A stretch of DNA of 64,000 nucleotides from Variovorax terrae (lineage in GTDB: Bacteria > Pseudomonadota > Gammaproteobacteria > Burkholderiales > Burkholderiaceae_C). The stretch spans positions 310,001-374,000 of the forward strand of contig NZ_JALGBI010000001.1 of assembly GCF_022809125.1 (NCBI RefSeq), given 5' to 3'. A program made the position numbers and the translations under genes. The notes under the pieces are model-generated. The model was given only the letters and a program-made list of their open reading frames with translations, was not told the origin of the DNA and ran no database searches. This document shows positions 18,333 through 25,959 of the stretch, piece by piece (position 1 is the stretch's first letter; the number at the start of each line of letters is the position of its first letter).

Positions 18333-20297
18333 CTAGCGGCCCTTGCCGTCGGGTAGCAGGTCGGTTTGCACGCCCGAGCGGATGATGGCAGCGCGGATGA
18401 GGCGGGGCCGACCCTTGACTTCAGTCATGATTTTGGAGATGTACTCGCCGACGATGCCGATGGCAAAGAGGTTCAGCGAGCCGAACATAAGGATGGCGAT
18501 GAGCAGCGTCGTGGCGCCCCGGGGCGCGATATCGGGGAATATGATGCGCAGCACGGCGATCACGATTGCGGCCAGCGTCGAAAGCGCCAGCAGCACCACA
18601 CCGGCCGAGGTGAGCATGGTGAGCGGCGTGTTGCTGAAGGAGAAGATGCCCTTCTTGGCCCAGTCGATGTTCTTCAGGAAGTTGTTGGTCGACACGCCGA
18701 ACATCCGGTCCGGCCGCACGTAGTCAACACCCGTCTGCCTGAAGCCGACATAGGCGCGCAACCCGCGCATGAAAAGATCGCGCTCGGGGAACTGCAGCAG
18801 CCATCCGACCACGCGGCGGTCGATCAGGGAGAAATCGCCCGCGTCGTGCGGTATGTCTATGTAGCTGAAGGCCGCAAACACGCGGTAGAACATCTTGTAC
18901 TGGATGCCCCAGTACCACGGCATCTCGCGCTTGACGCGGCGGCCGTAGACGACGTCATAGCCTTCCTGCCATTGCGCAAAGAACTGCTCGATCAGCTCGG
19001 GCGGGTCCTGCAGGTCGCCGTCCAGCAACACCACAGCATCCTTGGTTGCGATCTCCATGCCGCTGCGGAAGGCCATCTGCGAGCCGAAGTTGCGTGAGTG
19101 ACTGATGCCGATGACGTGCGGGTCGCGCTCGGAGATCTGACGTATTACCTCGGCCGAGTTGTCGGGGCTGCGGTCGTTGACGAAGATGATCTCGTAGTCC
19201 ACGCCGAGCTTCTTGAACGTCGCGACCAAGCGTTCGTGCATGACCGGGATGGCCGGTTCGTCCCTGTAGCACGCAATGATGGCGGTGATGCTGCGGCGCC
19301 CGGATTTGACGCCCTGCTTGGTGTGGCGCGTCATGTCATTCGCGCTCAGCGTGCCGACCCAGTCCGCTGTGAGCCTGAGGCCTTCGGCTAGCGGGGTCGT
19401 GGCCTTCCAGCCCAGCATGCCGGCTGCCTTGGCGGGGTTGGCATACCAGTCGCTCAGGTCCCAGCTACGGCCCTTCATGGAATCGAAAACGGGTTCGACG
19501 GGAACGTTGAAAACGTCCTTGGCCAGTACGGCCAGGTCGCGGATCGTGCTCTTGGCGCCGCTGCCGATGTTGAAGTCTTCGCCGTAGATCTCAGGATTCA
19601 TGCGTGCAGCGGCCAGGATGAAGGCCATGCATACATCGTCGACATAGACGAAATCGCGCGACGTTTCTGGCGCGACGAGCGGGGGGAAACGGCCCTCCAC
19701 CGCCTCATGGACCATCTTGGGCACGAGGCGGGAGACGTCTTCCAGGGGGCCGTAGACCGAGTACAGGCGCAGGTTGGCGCAGGGGAATCCCGCCATCTTG
19801 CCAATGTATCGGAGGTAGCTGGCGACAGCCACCTTCGAGACGGAGTAATGGCTATTTGGCACGCAGGCCGCCGACTCGGCTGGGCCGGCCGAGTTGGTGC
19901 CGTACTCGGACGAGCTGCCCGCGTGAATGAAGGCCGCAAAAGGCTTACCGCTGAGCTCGGAGACTAGGTTGACGATGGCCTGAAAGTTGGTCTGGTAGAT
20001 CAGCCGGGCGTCCTGCTCAAAAGAGTAGGCGCCGTAAGCCACGCAATCGAACACCGTTTGCGGTTGCAGCGTCTGGACGAAATTGCGTGTGGCGGCGGCG
20101 TCGTTGAGGTCGATGGCAACGATGAAATCGTCTGGAACGTCGGTCAACCGCCACCCCTTGTCCTTGCGCACGCAGGCATAGACGTCGTTGCGGACGGACT
20201 TGATCTTACGGAACAGGTTGGCACCAACGAAACCCGATGCGCCCGTGACAACGATGGGCCCGCGCAGTGCGCGGATGTTCTGCGCGGCGTCACTCAT
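18333..20297 (-). CDS. NAD-dependent sugar epimerase fused to GtrB-like polyprenyl-phosphate glycosyltransferase
   Basis: The 654-residue protein has two enzymes in one chain. Residues about 15-325 form an NAD(P)-binding sugar epimerase/dehydratase/reductase (VTGASGFVGANLF, HAGSSSEYG, HYSVSKVAVASYL with the YxxxK pattern). Residues from about 336 form a GT2 transferase (SITAIIACYRDEP, VNDRSPDNSAE, LLDGDLQDPPELI with the DxD-type site, and DAGDFSLIDRRVV). Two C-terminal transmembrane helices follow (TMLTSAGVVLLALSTLAAIV and TTLLIAILMFGSLNLFAIGI), as in GtrB/DPM1-like enzymes. The fused unit could finish an NDP-sugar and hand it to polyprenyl phosphate. The start overlaps the transketolase gene by 4 bases. 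The nucleotide sugar is unknown. Confidence 0.88.
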   Translation of the reverse strand: MSDAAQNIRALRGPIVVTGASGFVGANLFRKIKSVRNDVYACVRKDKGWRLTDVPDDFIVAIDLNDAAATRNFVQTLQPQTVFDCVAYGAYSFEQDARLIYQTNFQAIVNLVSELSGKPFAAFIHAGSSSEYGTNSAGPAESAACVPNSHYSVSKVAVASYLRYIGKMAGFPCANLRLYSVYGPLEDVSRLVPKMVHEAVEGRFPPLVAPETSRDFVYVDDVCMAFILAAARMNPEIYGEDFNIGSGAKSTIRDLAVLAKDVFNVPVEPVFDSMKGRSWDLSDWYANPAKAAGMLGWKATTPLAEGLRLTADWVGTLSANDMTRHTKQGVKSGRRSITAIIACYRDEPAIPVMHERLVATFKKLGVDYEIIFVNDRSPDNSAEVIRQISERDPHVIGISHSRNFGSQMAFRSGMEIATKDAVVLLDGDLQDPPELIEQFFAQWQEGYDVVYGRRVKREMPWYWGIQYKMFYRVFAAFSYIDIPHDAGDFSLIDRRVVGWLLQFPERDLFMRGLRAYVGFRQTGVDYVRPDRMFGVSTNNFLKNIDWAKKGIFSFSNTPLTMLTSAGVVLLALSTLAAIVIAVLRIIFPDIAPRGATTLLIAILMFGSLNLFAIGIVGEYISKIMTEVKGRPRLIRAAIIRSGVQTDLLPDGKGR

Positions 20298-21229
20298 GGG
20301 CTGGTGGACACTAGGGTGGGCTCGTCGATGGCCAGTGCCAGGAGGAGGCTGGCCGGATCCAGGCGCGACTGCTTGCGCAGGAAGCCCTGCGAGCCATAGC
20401 GCTCATAGAGGTGGGCCAGCGCATACAGGTGCACGAACTTTGCCGGCAGGATACCCGCCTTGATCAGTGCCATCGCAATCTCGGGGCCGACCCCGCCACG
20501 CTCGACGTGCTCTTCAACAACGCAGACGGACTTTGCGCGCTTCAACTGGGCAAGCAATGCGGCCGGCATCGGATTACAGGAAATGGGGAGCTCGGTAACT
20601 ACCCAAAGCTGGGGACGCACAGATGCCGCCAGAGCATCTATCGCTTCGAGGTACGTGCCGGCAAGGGGGCCGCAGGCGATGACGACCGGGCCGTCGCCCT
20701 CGGTAAGCTGGCGCCATGGTGCGTAGGCAGGCACTACGTAGCCCTTGGGCGGCTCACCTCGACCCAGGCGCAGATATGCGGCGCCGGAACAGTCGCCCGC
20801 GCGTGTCGCGGCCTCGGGCACGTCTTCGTCGAACGCCGGAACGAAGACCTGCATATTCGGCAGTGCGAGCATGATGCCGTAGTCCTCGATGGCATGGTGG
20901 GTCGGCCCCATTACCCCATAGCCATAGCCACCGCCATTGCCGACAAGGCGTACTCGTAGGTTGTGGAAGGTCACGTCGTTGCGGATCTGCTCGAATGGCC
21001 GCGCATAGCAGAACGGCGCGATGCTGTAGGCCCAGGCCTCGAAGCCATCCTTGGCCAATGCGGCAGCCACGCTGATCATGTTTTGCTCGGAAACACCAGC
21101 ATTGACGAAGCGGTCACCCATGGCGAGAGCCAGAGGCTCCAGGGCCATGAAGCCCAGGTCGCCGGTCATGAATACCATGTCCTTCTGGCCGCAGCGCTCG
21201 ACCATCGTGTCGCAGAATTGTTTTCTCAT
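20294..21229 (-). CDS. transketolase C-terminal subunit (pyrimidine-binding and C-terminal domains)
   Basis: The 311-residue protein starts MRKQFCDTMVERCGQ at 21229, overlapping the previous stop by one base (TGATG). The pyrimidine-binding domain shows GDLGFMALEPL, RFVNAGVSEQNMISVAAALA (with the catalytic Glu that activates thiamine diphosphate) and MGPTHHAIEDYGIML. The C-terminal domain (PVVIACGPLAGTYLEAI, VVEEHVERGGVGPEIA) follows. Together with the N-terminal subunit it makes a two-chain transketolase. Its location inside a polysaccharide operon argues for a specialised ketol-transfer step rather than central metabolism. Confidence 0.9.
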   Translation of the reverse strand: MRKQFCDTMVERCGQKDMVFMTGDLGFMALEPLALAMGDRFVNAGVSEQNMISVAAALAKDGFEAWAYSIAPFCYARPFEQIRNDVTFHNLRVRLVGNGGGYGYGVMGPTHHAIEDYGIMLALPNMQVFVPAFDEDVPEAATRAGDCSGAAYLRLGRGEPPKGYVVPAYAPWRQLTEGDGPVVIACGPLAGTYLEAIDALAASVRPQLWVVTELPISCNPMPAALLAQLKRAKSVCVVEEHVERGGVGPEIAMALIKAGILPAKFVHLYALAHLYERYGSQGFLRKQSRLDPASLLLALAIDEPTLVSTSP

Positions 21230-22017
21230 CAGCTCAGCTCCGCCAAGGCGCTTTCCAGCTTTTCGGCGTTGATCGGCAGGTAATGCCACTCCATCCTGTG
21301 CTCCATGAACGACACGCCCTTGCCCTTGGTTGTCTTCATGAATACGAAATGCGGCTTGTTGCCGCGCCTTGCGGCGGCGGTGCGAATCTCGGCCAGGTTA
21401 TGGCCGTCGATGACCGATACGTCAACGTCGAACCCTCTAACCTTCTCCCACAGCGGAGCCATGGACGCAATGTCGCCCGTGCTGCCAAAGCCTTGCAGTT
21501 CGTTGTGGTCAATGAAAACAGTGAGGTTGTCGAGCTTGCGGTGTTGCGCAAAAATCAGGGCTTCCCAGGTTGAGCCTTCCTGCCATTCGCCATCGGATGT
21601 CATGCAATACACATGGGCAAGCTCTTCGCCGGCATTGACACCACGCAACTGCTTGGCAAACGCTGTACCTGCGGCAAGCGAGAGACCATGGCCCAGACTG
21701 CCGGTGGCGAACAGAATGTCCGCATGCCCTTGTGCCGGCGGATGGCCTGGAAGCAGTGTCGCATCGCGATGGAAGGTGGATAGCGCTTCTTCGGGCAAGC
21801 GGCCGGAACTCCACATCGCCACATACAAAGCGCCAGCCGAGTGGCCCTTTGACAAGACAAGATGTCCTTTGGGGCCAAGAAATTCGTGGAACAGCACGAG
21901 CAGGCTGTCCAGGGACGACAGATTGCCGCCAATGTGCCCCACACCACTGTCGTGGTGCATTTGAAGCAGCCTGCGCCGGGCCGCCGTTACAACTGCATTG
22001 TCCGCAATCGCCCGCAT
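21229..22017 (-). CDS. transketolase N-terminal subunit (thiamine diphosphate-binding)
   Basis: The 262-residue protein carries GHIGGNLSSLDSLLVLFHEF (substrate His), LSKGHSAGALYVAM, GSLGHGLSLAAGTAFAKQL and the ThDP/Mg motif beginning at GEWQEG and ending DHNELQ, which is the expected GDGE-N variant of split transketolases (here SDGEWQEGSTWEA). Length equals the first third of a normal transketolase. It is the first gene of a tightly overlapping minus-strand series. An AAGGGA ribosome site precedes the ATG, and a TATAAT box lies 28 bases upstream. Confidence 0.9.
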   Translation of the reverse strand: MRAIADNAVVTAARRRLLQMHHDSGVGHIGGNLSSLDSLLVLFHEFLGPKGHLVLSKGHSAGALYVAMWSSGRLPEEALSTFHRDATLLPGHPPAQGHADILFATGSLGHGLSLAAGTAFAKQLRGVNAGEELAHVYCMTSDGEWQEGSTWEALIFAQHRKLDNLTVFIDHNELQGFGSTGDIASMAPLWEKVRGFDVDVSVIDGHNLAEIRTAAARRGNKPHFVFMKTTKGKGVSFMEHRMEWHYLPINAEKLESALAELS

Positions 22018-22044
22018 CGATGGTTCCCTTCAAGGTAGCCTGAA

Positions 22045-22074
22045 ATTATAGCGACCGGGGTATTTGCCTTGTAA
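22045..22074 (-). promoter_or_regulatory. sigma-70-type promoter for the transketolase operon
   Basis: On the minus strand a perfect TATAAT (22045-22050) is preceded, after 18 bases, by TTACAA (22069-22074), a weak -35 box. The predicted transcript starts about 20 bases before the transketolase N-subunit ATG at 22017. This would drive the minus-strand genes down to 11944. It also lies in the divergent gap shared with the membrane-protein gene at 22146. Confidence 0.55.
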
Positions 22075-22145
22075 CAGCGGTGAGGCGTCATTGGCGACAT
22101 CGCATCTATACTTTGACGCCCTAACGACAGAATGCGCGACCGCAG

Positions 22146-23897
22146 ATGCACTTACGCCTTCCCGCCTGGTCAGTCAGGCATCGGCCCGATTGGTACTACA
22201 TAGCCGCTGGCATGGTTTTCAGTCTTGTGCTGATTATCTTCCAGCTCGGGGGGCGTCACTTCGACATCCGCACCCCGCTCTCGGTCTTCGGAGACGGCTT
22301 GTTTCATCTGCTCATGGCCAAGAGGCTGATCGCCGGCGACGGCTATTTCATCGACAGTGCGCTCGGCTATCCGTACGGTTCGAATCTGTACGATTTCCCC
22401 GGCTCCGACTCGCTCAGCATGCTCTTCATCTACCTCGTGGGGAAACTCACGGGGAGCCCGTTCATCGCGGTGAACAGCTATTACATCGTGGGTTTCCCGC
22501 TTGCCACCTGGAGTTTCGCACTGGTGGCGCGACGAATGGGTATCGCCATTGTGCCGTCGGTCGTGGGCGGCATTCTATTCACAGCGCTTCCGTTCCACTT
22601 CCTACGGCTGAATCACCTTTACTACACGTGGTACTTCGTAGTGCCACTTTATGCGTGGGTTGGCTGGAAGATATACGAATGGAATCCGGCCAGTAGGGTG
22701 ACGCGCGCGTGGTGGTGCCGTGCCGGGCTGAGTGCCATTGGCCTCGCAGTGCTGGCTTCGGCGGGTATTTATTACGCCGTTTTCGGAATGATCGGGCTCA
22801 TGGTTGCAGGCATCCTTGGCATCGTCGAGCGGGGCTCGCTGCGGCAATTGGCGCTATCCATCGCTGGCTGTGCCGTCATCGTCCTCACCGTACTGGCCAA
22901 TACCGCTCCCAATACGCTTTACAAGCTGGCGAATGGACCCAATCTGCAAGTGGCAGACCGTGTTCCTCAGGAGGCGGATATCTACGGACTCAAGATCGCC
23001 CAGCTTTTGCTGCCACAGCCTGTGCACCGAGTCGAATGGTTGCGCGAGGTCAACCGCGAATACGAGCGGCTTTTTCCGCTCGTGAACGAGAACGCCTCTT
23101 CTTCGCTGGGCCTCGTGGGGGGGCTCGGATTCATCGGCTTGCTCGCCTTCCTGGTCTTCGGGCGGCGCAATCTGGCGCATCCAACGCCGGCGCGCTACTT
23201 TTCGGTGGTGGTATTCGCTTTTTTGCTGATTGCCACGATAGGTGGATTCGCGTCGCTCTTCGCTTTCTTCGTGTCGCCAATGATCCGCGCCTGGAATCGC
23301 ATCAGCATCTTCATCGCGTTCTTCTCGATCGCTGCGGCGATGATGGCGCTGGCCTGGCAGAGCGGGCGGCTTCGCATCTATCGCTGGGGTGGCATTGCCA
23401 GCATCGTCATGGCTGCGGTGGTGCTCGCGATTGGCTTGGAAGACCAGGTAGGTAATCGTTGCGATCGCGGGTGCGCGGCGAGCATGCAGGGCCACGTCAA
23501 TCGCCAGCGCTATTTCTTCGCAAACGTGCAGAAGGCTGTTCCGCCGGGCGCCGCCATTTACACCTTGCCGTTTATGGAGTTTCCGGAAACGCCGCCCAAG
23601 AACGAGCTCGAGACCTATTCCCTTGCCGAGGGGTATCTGTACACCAGCGGACTCAAGTGGAGTTATGGCGCCATGAAGGGCCGTGACGCCGGGGACAAGC
23701 TCTATCGCGAGCTTGAGAAGAAGCCCATCTCCGAGCAGATCGACGCTGTCAAGGCACTGGGCTTCACTGGAATCTTGATTGATCGCCGCGGCTACGAAGA
23801 TGCTGGTGTAGCAGTGGAAAGTGAGCTGAAAGCAAGCGGCAAGGTTCGCCTCGCGGTTGAGCAGGATTTCCGCGCGCTCTACGTGATAACGCCCTGA
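22146..23897 (+). CDS. polytopic membrane protein, GT-C/YfhO-like, unknown
   Basis: The 583-residue protein has about 11 hydrophobic helices and a hydrophilic C-terminal domain of about 140 residues. An early extracytoplasmic loop contains an acidic FGDGLFHLLMAKRL and the unusual GYPYGSNLYDFPGSDS; early acidic loops of this kind are where GT-C transferases bind the lipid-linked donor. The C-terminal part ends in LGFTGILIDRRGYEDAG, as in several uncharacterised polysaccharide membrane proteins. I do not recognise a named family. It is the only plus-strand gene within the minus-strand arm, and its 3' end overlaps the convergent glycosyltransferase by 19 bases. The start is the first ATG with the conserved N-terminus; the ribosome site is weak. 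Confidence 0.65.
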   Translation: MHLRLPAWSVRHRPDWYYIAAGMVFSLVLIIFQLGGRHFDIRTPLSVFGDGLFHLLMAKRLIAGDGYFIDSALGYPYGSNLYDFPGSDSLSMLFIYLVGKLTGSPFIAVNSYYIVGFPLATWSFALVARRMGIAIVPSVVGGILFTALPFHFLRLNHLYYTWYFVVPLYAWVGWKIYEWNPASRVTRAWWCRAGLSAIGLAVLASAGIYYAVFGMIGLMVAGILGIVERGSLRQLALSIAGCAVIVLTVLANTAPNTLYKLANGPNLQVADRVPQEADIYGLKIAQLLLPQPVHRVEWLREVNREYERLFPLVNENASSSLGLVGGLGFIGLLAFLVFGRRNLAHPTPARYFSVVVFAFLLIATIGGFASLFAFFVSPMIRAWNRISIFIAFFSIAAAMMALAWQSGRLRIYRWGGIASIVMAAVVLAIGLEDQVGNRCDRGCAASMQGHVNRQRYFFANVQKAVPPGAAIYTLPFMEFPETPPKNELETYSLAEGYLYTSGLKWSYGAMKGRDAGDKLYRELEKKPISEQIDAVKALGFTGILIDRRGYEDAGVAVESELKASGKVRLAVEQDFRALYVITP

Positions 23898-25744
23898 TCG
23901 GACACGTTGCCTGCGGCTGCAACCCAAGTGTCGGTATTCTCTTCAGAAGTGCTGGCGATGGCACCAATCAGTTGCCGCGCGCTCGCCTCCCAGGTGAGGA
24001 AGCGCATGTTGCGAGAGTCTGGAGTTGCATCACACACATGAAGATCCAGCCAAGCGATCACAGCCGAGGCGAGGTCTTCCGCGTCAAGGCCATCGAAATA
24101 GAAAACGTTGTCGCCTGCCACTTCCCTGAATACCGGCAATGCCCGTGCAATGATCGGCAGGCCGTGCTGAGCCGCTTCGACGAGCGGCAGCCCAAAGCCT
24201 TCGCCCTTGGAACTGGCGATGAGGCAGGTTGATGCTTTGTACACTTCTTCCAGCAGTTCATCGCTCGCGCCTTCAAGCCAGAAAAGACGATGGCCGCGCT
24301 CAGGATGTTTGCGTAGCCGTGCGATGAGGTCGTCGACCAGCCAGCCACTGCGTCCGACGATGACAAGGTTGCATGCGATGCAGCGTGTCCAGAGCTTGTC
24401 GAAAGCGTCGAGCGCCTGTTGGTGCCCCTTTCGCGGCTCGATGGTCCCGACCATCAGAAACGAGGGCCGGCTCGCTATGGCTTCCAGCGTCGCGCCAGCA
24501 TCCGGCGGCATGCCCAGTGACGGGGCACTGCTGGCCACGTCGGCACCCAGGTGAAAGCTCGACACCTTGGGCAGGCCGTGGCGAGCGAACGTTTGCGACG
24601 CGCACCACGCCTTGACGTCGCACGCCACCGCATCGGATATGCAGACGAGGTTGTCAGCCAAAGTGGTGATCGAGCGCAGCCATTTTTCGAATCCTGCGGA
24701 TGTTCCCTCGATCCACCACTCAGGGTGGTGGATCAGTAAAATATCGTAGACCACGAAAGCCAGGGATACGCCGCGCGCCTGCATGTCCGCAAAGGCTGCG
24801 GCCGCAAGATCGACCAAGTGGGAGTTGAGGTCCAGTGCCAGGTAGGTGTCGCCCTGGCGGAAGTCCACCAGCGTGTCTTCCGACTCCGGGTGCGGGGTGG
24901 GCTTCATGGTCCGCGCGAAGACGTTCGCATAGCGGTATGTGCCGCCCAGGAAATGGATCGGCTTGACGTCCATGCCTGGCGGTGGCGCACGAAGCAACTC
25001 GACGACGAGGCTGCGGACCACGCGCTGGATGCCCGAACGGGCATCGCCATGAACGATCACCGAGACGTCGAGCAGCAATTGCCGCCGCTTCATCGGGCCT
25101 TCATTGAATGCAATGGCTGCTGCCAAGGCGCGGAGTTCTAACTCGGGACGCCGCAGTTTGCGCAGCGAGGCGACGAGGAGGGCGTAGGAGGCATCGCGGT
25201 CCGGAGGCGCCGGGCTCGCTGGCAAGTGCGGCAGGGACTGTTCGATCACCTTCCGGAGCGTGTCGGCATCGAAGAGAATCGTTGCATCATCGCCGCCGGC
25301 TTGCAGAACAACCTGGGGCTTGATGCCGCGGTAGGGCGAGCGGGTAACGGGCGGCTGGCCCGGCAGAACGACATGCGCGATTGCCTTGCCCGGCAATCGG
25401 CTGGTGCAGCGCAGGGCGCCCTGGTGGACGTCGTGCAGGACGATCAGAACGTCGAAATGCTGGTCAGTCAGAAAACGTGTCCACACCAAGCTCCGGACTT
25501 GGTTTGATGCTTCCGGGTCTTTTCCCATCGGCGGCAACTCGTATGTCGTCAGCAAGACCGCCGCTGCGGCATCGCCAAGGAAGTGCCGAATGTCGAGCAG
25601 GAGCCCTGGTTGCTGGAGCGGCAGCAGCAGCGCGATACCATGGCCACCGCCTGTGGCAGCCATCATTGTGGCGGTCGCTGCGATGGCGCGCGCATCAGCA
25701 CACGCATCGCCCACCTGCGGCGCAATGGCCAATGCGATCTTCAT
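23879..25744 (-). CDS. GT4 glycosyltransferase with ~215-residue N-terminal extension
   Basis: The 621-residue protein has two parts. Residues 1 to about 215 form an alanine-rich region that starts like a GT-B N-lobe (MKIALAIAPQVGD) but lacks catalytic motifs; it ends in a helical segment near LRKLRRPELELRALAAAIAF. From MKRRQLLLDVSVIVHGDARS onward comes a full GT4 enzyme: GIQRVVRSLVVELL, VYDILLIHHPEWW, FLMVGTIEPRKGH, LVIVGRSGW and GEGFGLPLVEAAQHG with the E-x7-E pair. This resembles the modular mannosyltransferases of ABC-dependent O-antigens. Its ATG overlaps the small upstream gene by four bases. Its 3' end overlaps the convergent membrane gene. Confidence 0.85.
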   Translation of the reverse strand: MKIALAIAPQVGDACADARAIAATATMMAATGGGHGIALLLPLQQPGLLLDIRHFLGDAAAAVLLTTYELPPMGKDPEASNQVRSLVWTRFLTDQHFDVLIVLHDVHQGALRCTSRLPGKAIAHVVLPGQPPVTRSPYRGIKPQVVLQAGGDDATILFDADTLRKVIEQSLPHLPASPAPPDRDASYALLVASLRKLRRPELELRALAAAIAFNEGPMKRRQLLLDVSVIVHGDARSGIQRVVRSLVVELLRAPPPGMDVKPIHFLGGTYRYANVFARTMKPTPHPESEDTLVDFRQGDTYLALDLNSHLVDLAAAAFADMQARGVSLAFVVYDILLIHHPEWWIEGTSAGFEKWLRSITTLADNLVCISDAVACDVKAWCASQTFARHGLPKVSSFHLGADVASSAPSLGMPPDAGATLEAIASRPSFLMVGTIEPRKGHQQALDAFDKLWTRCIACNLVIVGRSGWLVDDLIARLRKHPERGHRLFWLEGASDELLEEVYKASTCLIASSKGEGFGLPLVEAAQHGLPIIARALPVFREVAGDNVFYFDGLDAEDLASAVIAWLDLHVCDATPDSRNMRFLTWEASARQLIGAIASTSEENTDTWVAAAGNVSDQGVIT

Positions 25745-25959
25745 CGCGCGCCCTTCTTTCCCGCAAGGCGCAAGTCGGCAAGGATGCGGGCGGGCCGCTC
25801 GGCCAGCAGCGCTGGCTCGTCGACGAAGGCCATTCCGCCCTCGACGCCGATGTAGATGCGGATTCGCCGCCGCAGCGGCGGAAACAGGAACAGAAACACG
25901 AGTGCCGCCTTGCGCACCACATGAATCCCGAATAGCCAGCGCCCCAAATCCTTGATCAT
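25741..25959 (-). CDS. small conserved-context protein, unknown (72 aa)
   Basis: The 72-residue frame has 4-base ATGA overlaps at both ends: its ATG overlaps the wzt stop, and its TGA overlaps the glycosyltransferase start. That arrangement strongly supports translation. The sequence has a hydrophobic stretch (VVRKAALVFLFLFPPL) flanked by arginines (RRRIRIYIG) and a basic C-terminus, so it may be a small peripheral or single-span membrane protein. I recognise no family. It might be a partner of the exporter or of the glycosyltransferase, or a detached domain of the latter. Function is not inferred. Confidence 0.7.
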   Translation of the reverse strand: MIKDLGRWLFGIHVVRKAALVFLFLFPPLRRRIRIYIGVEGGMAFVDEPALLAERPARILADLRLAGKKGAR

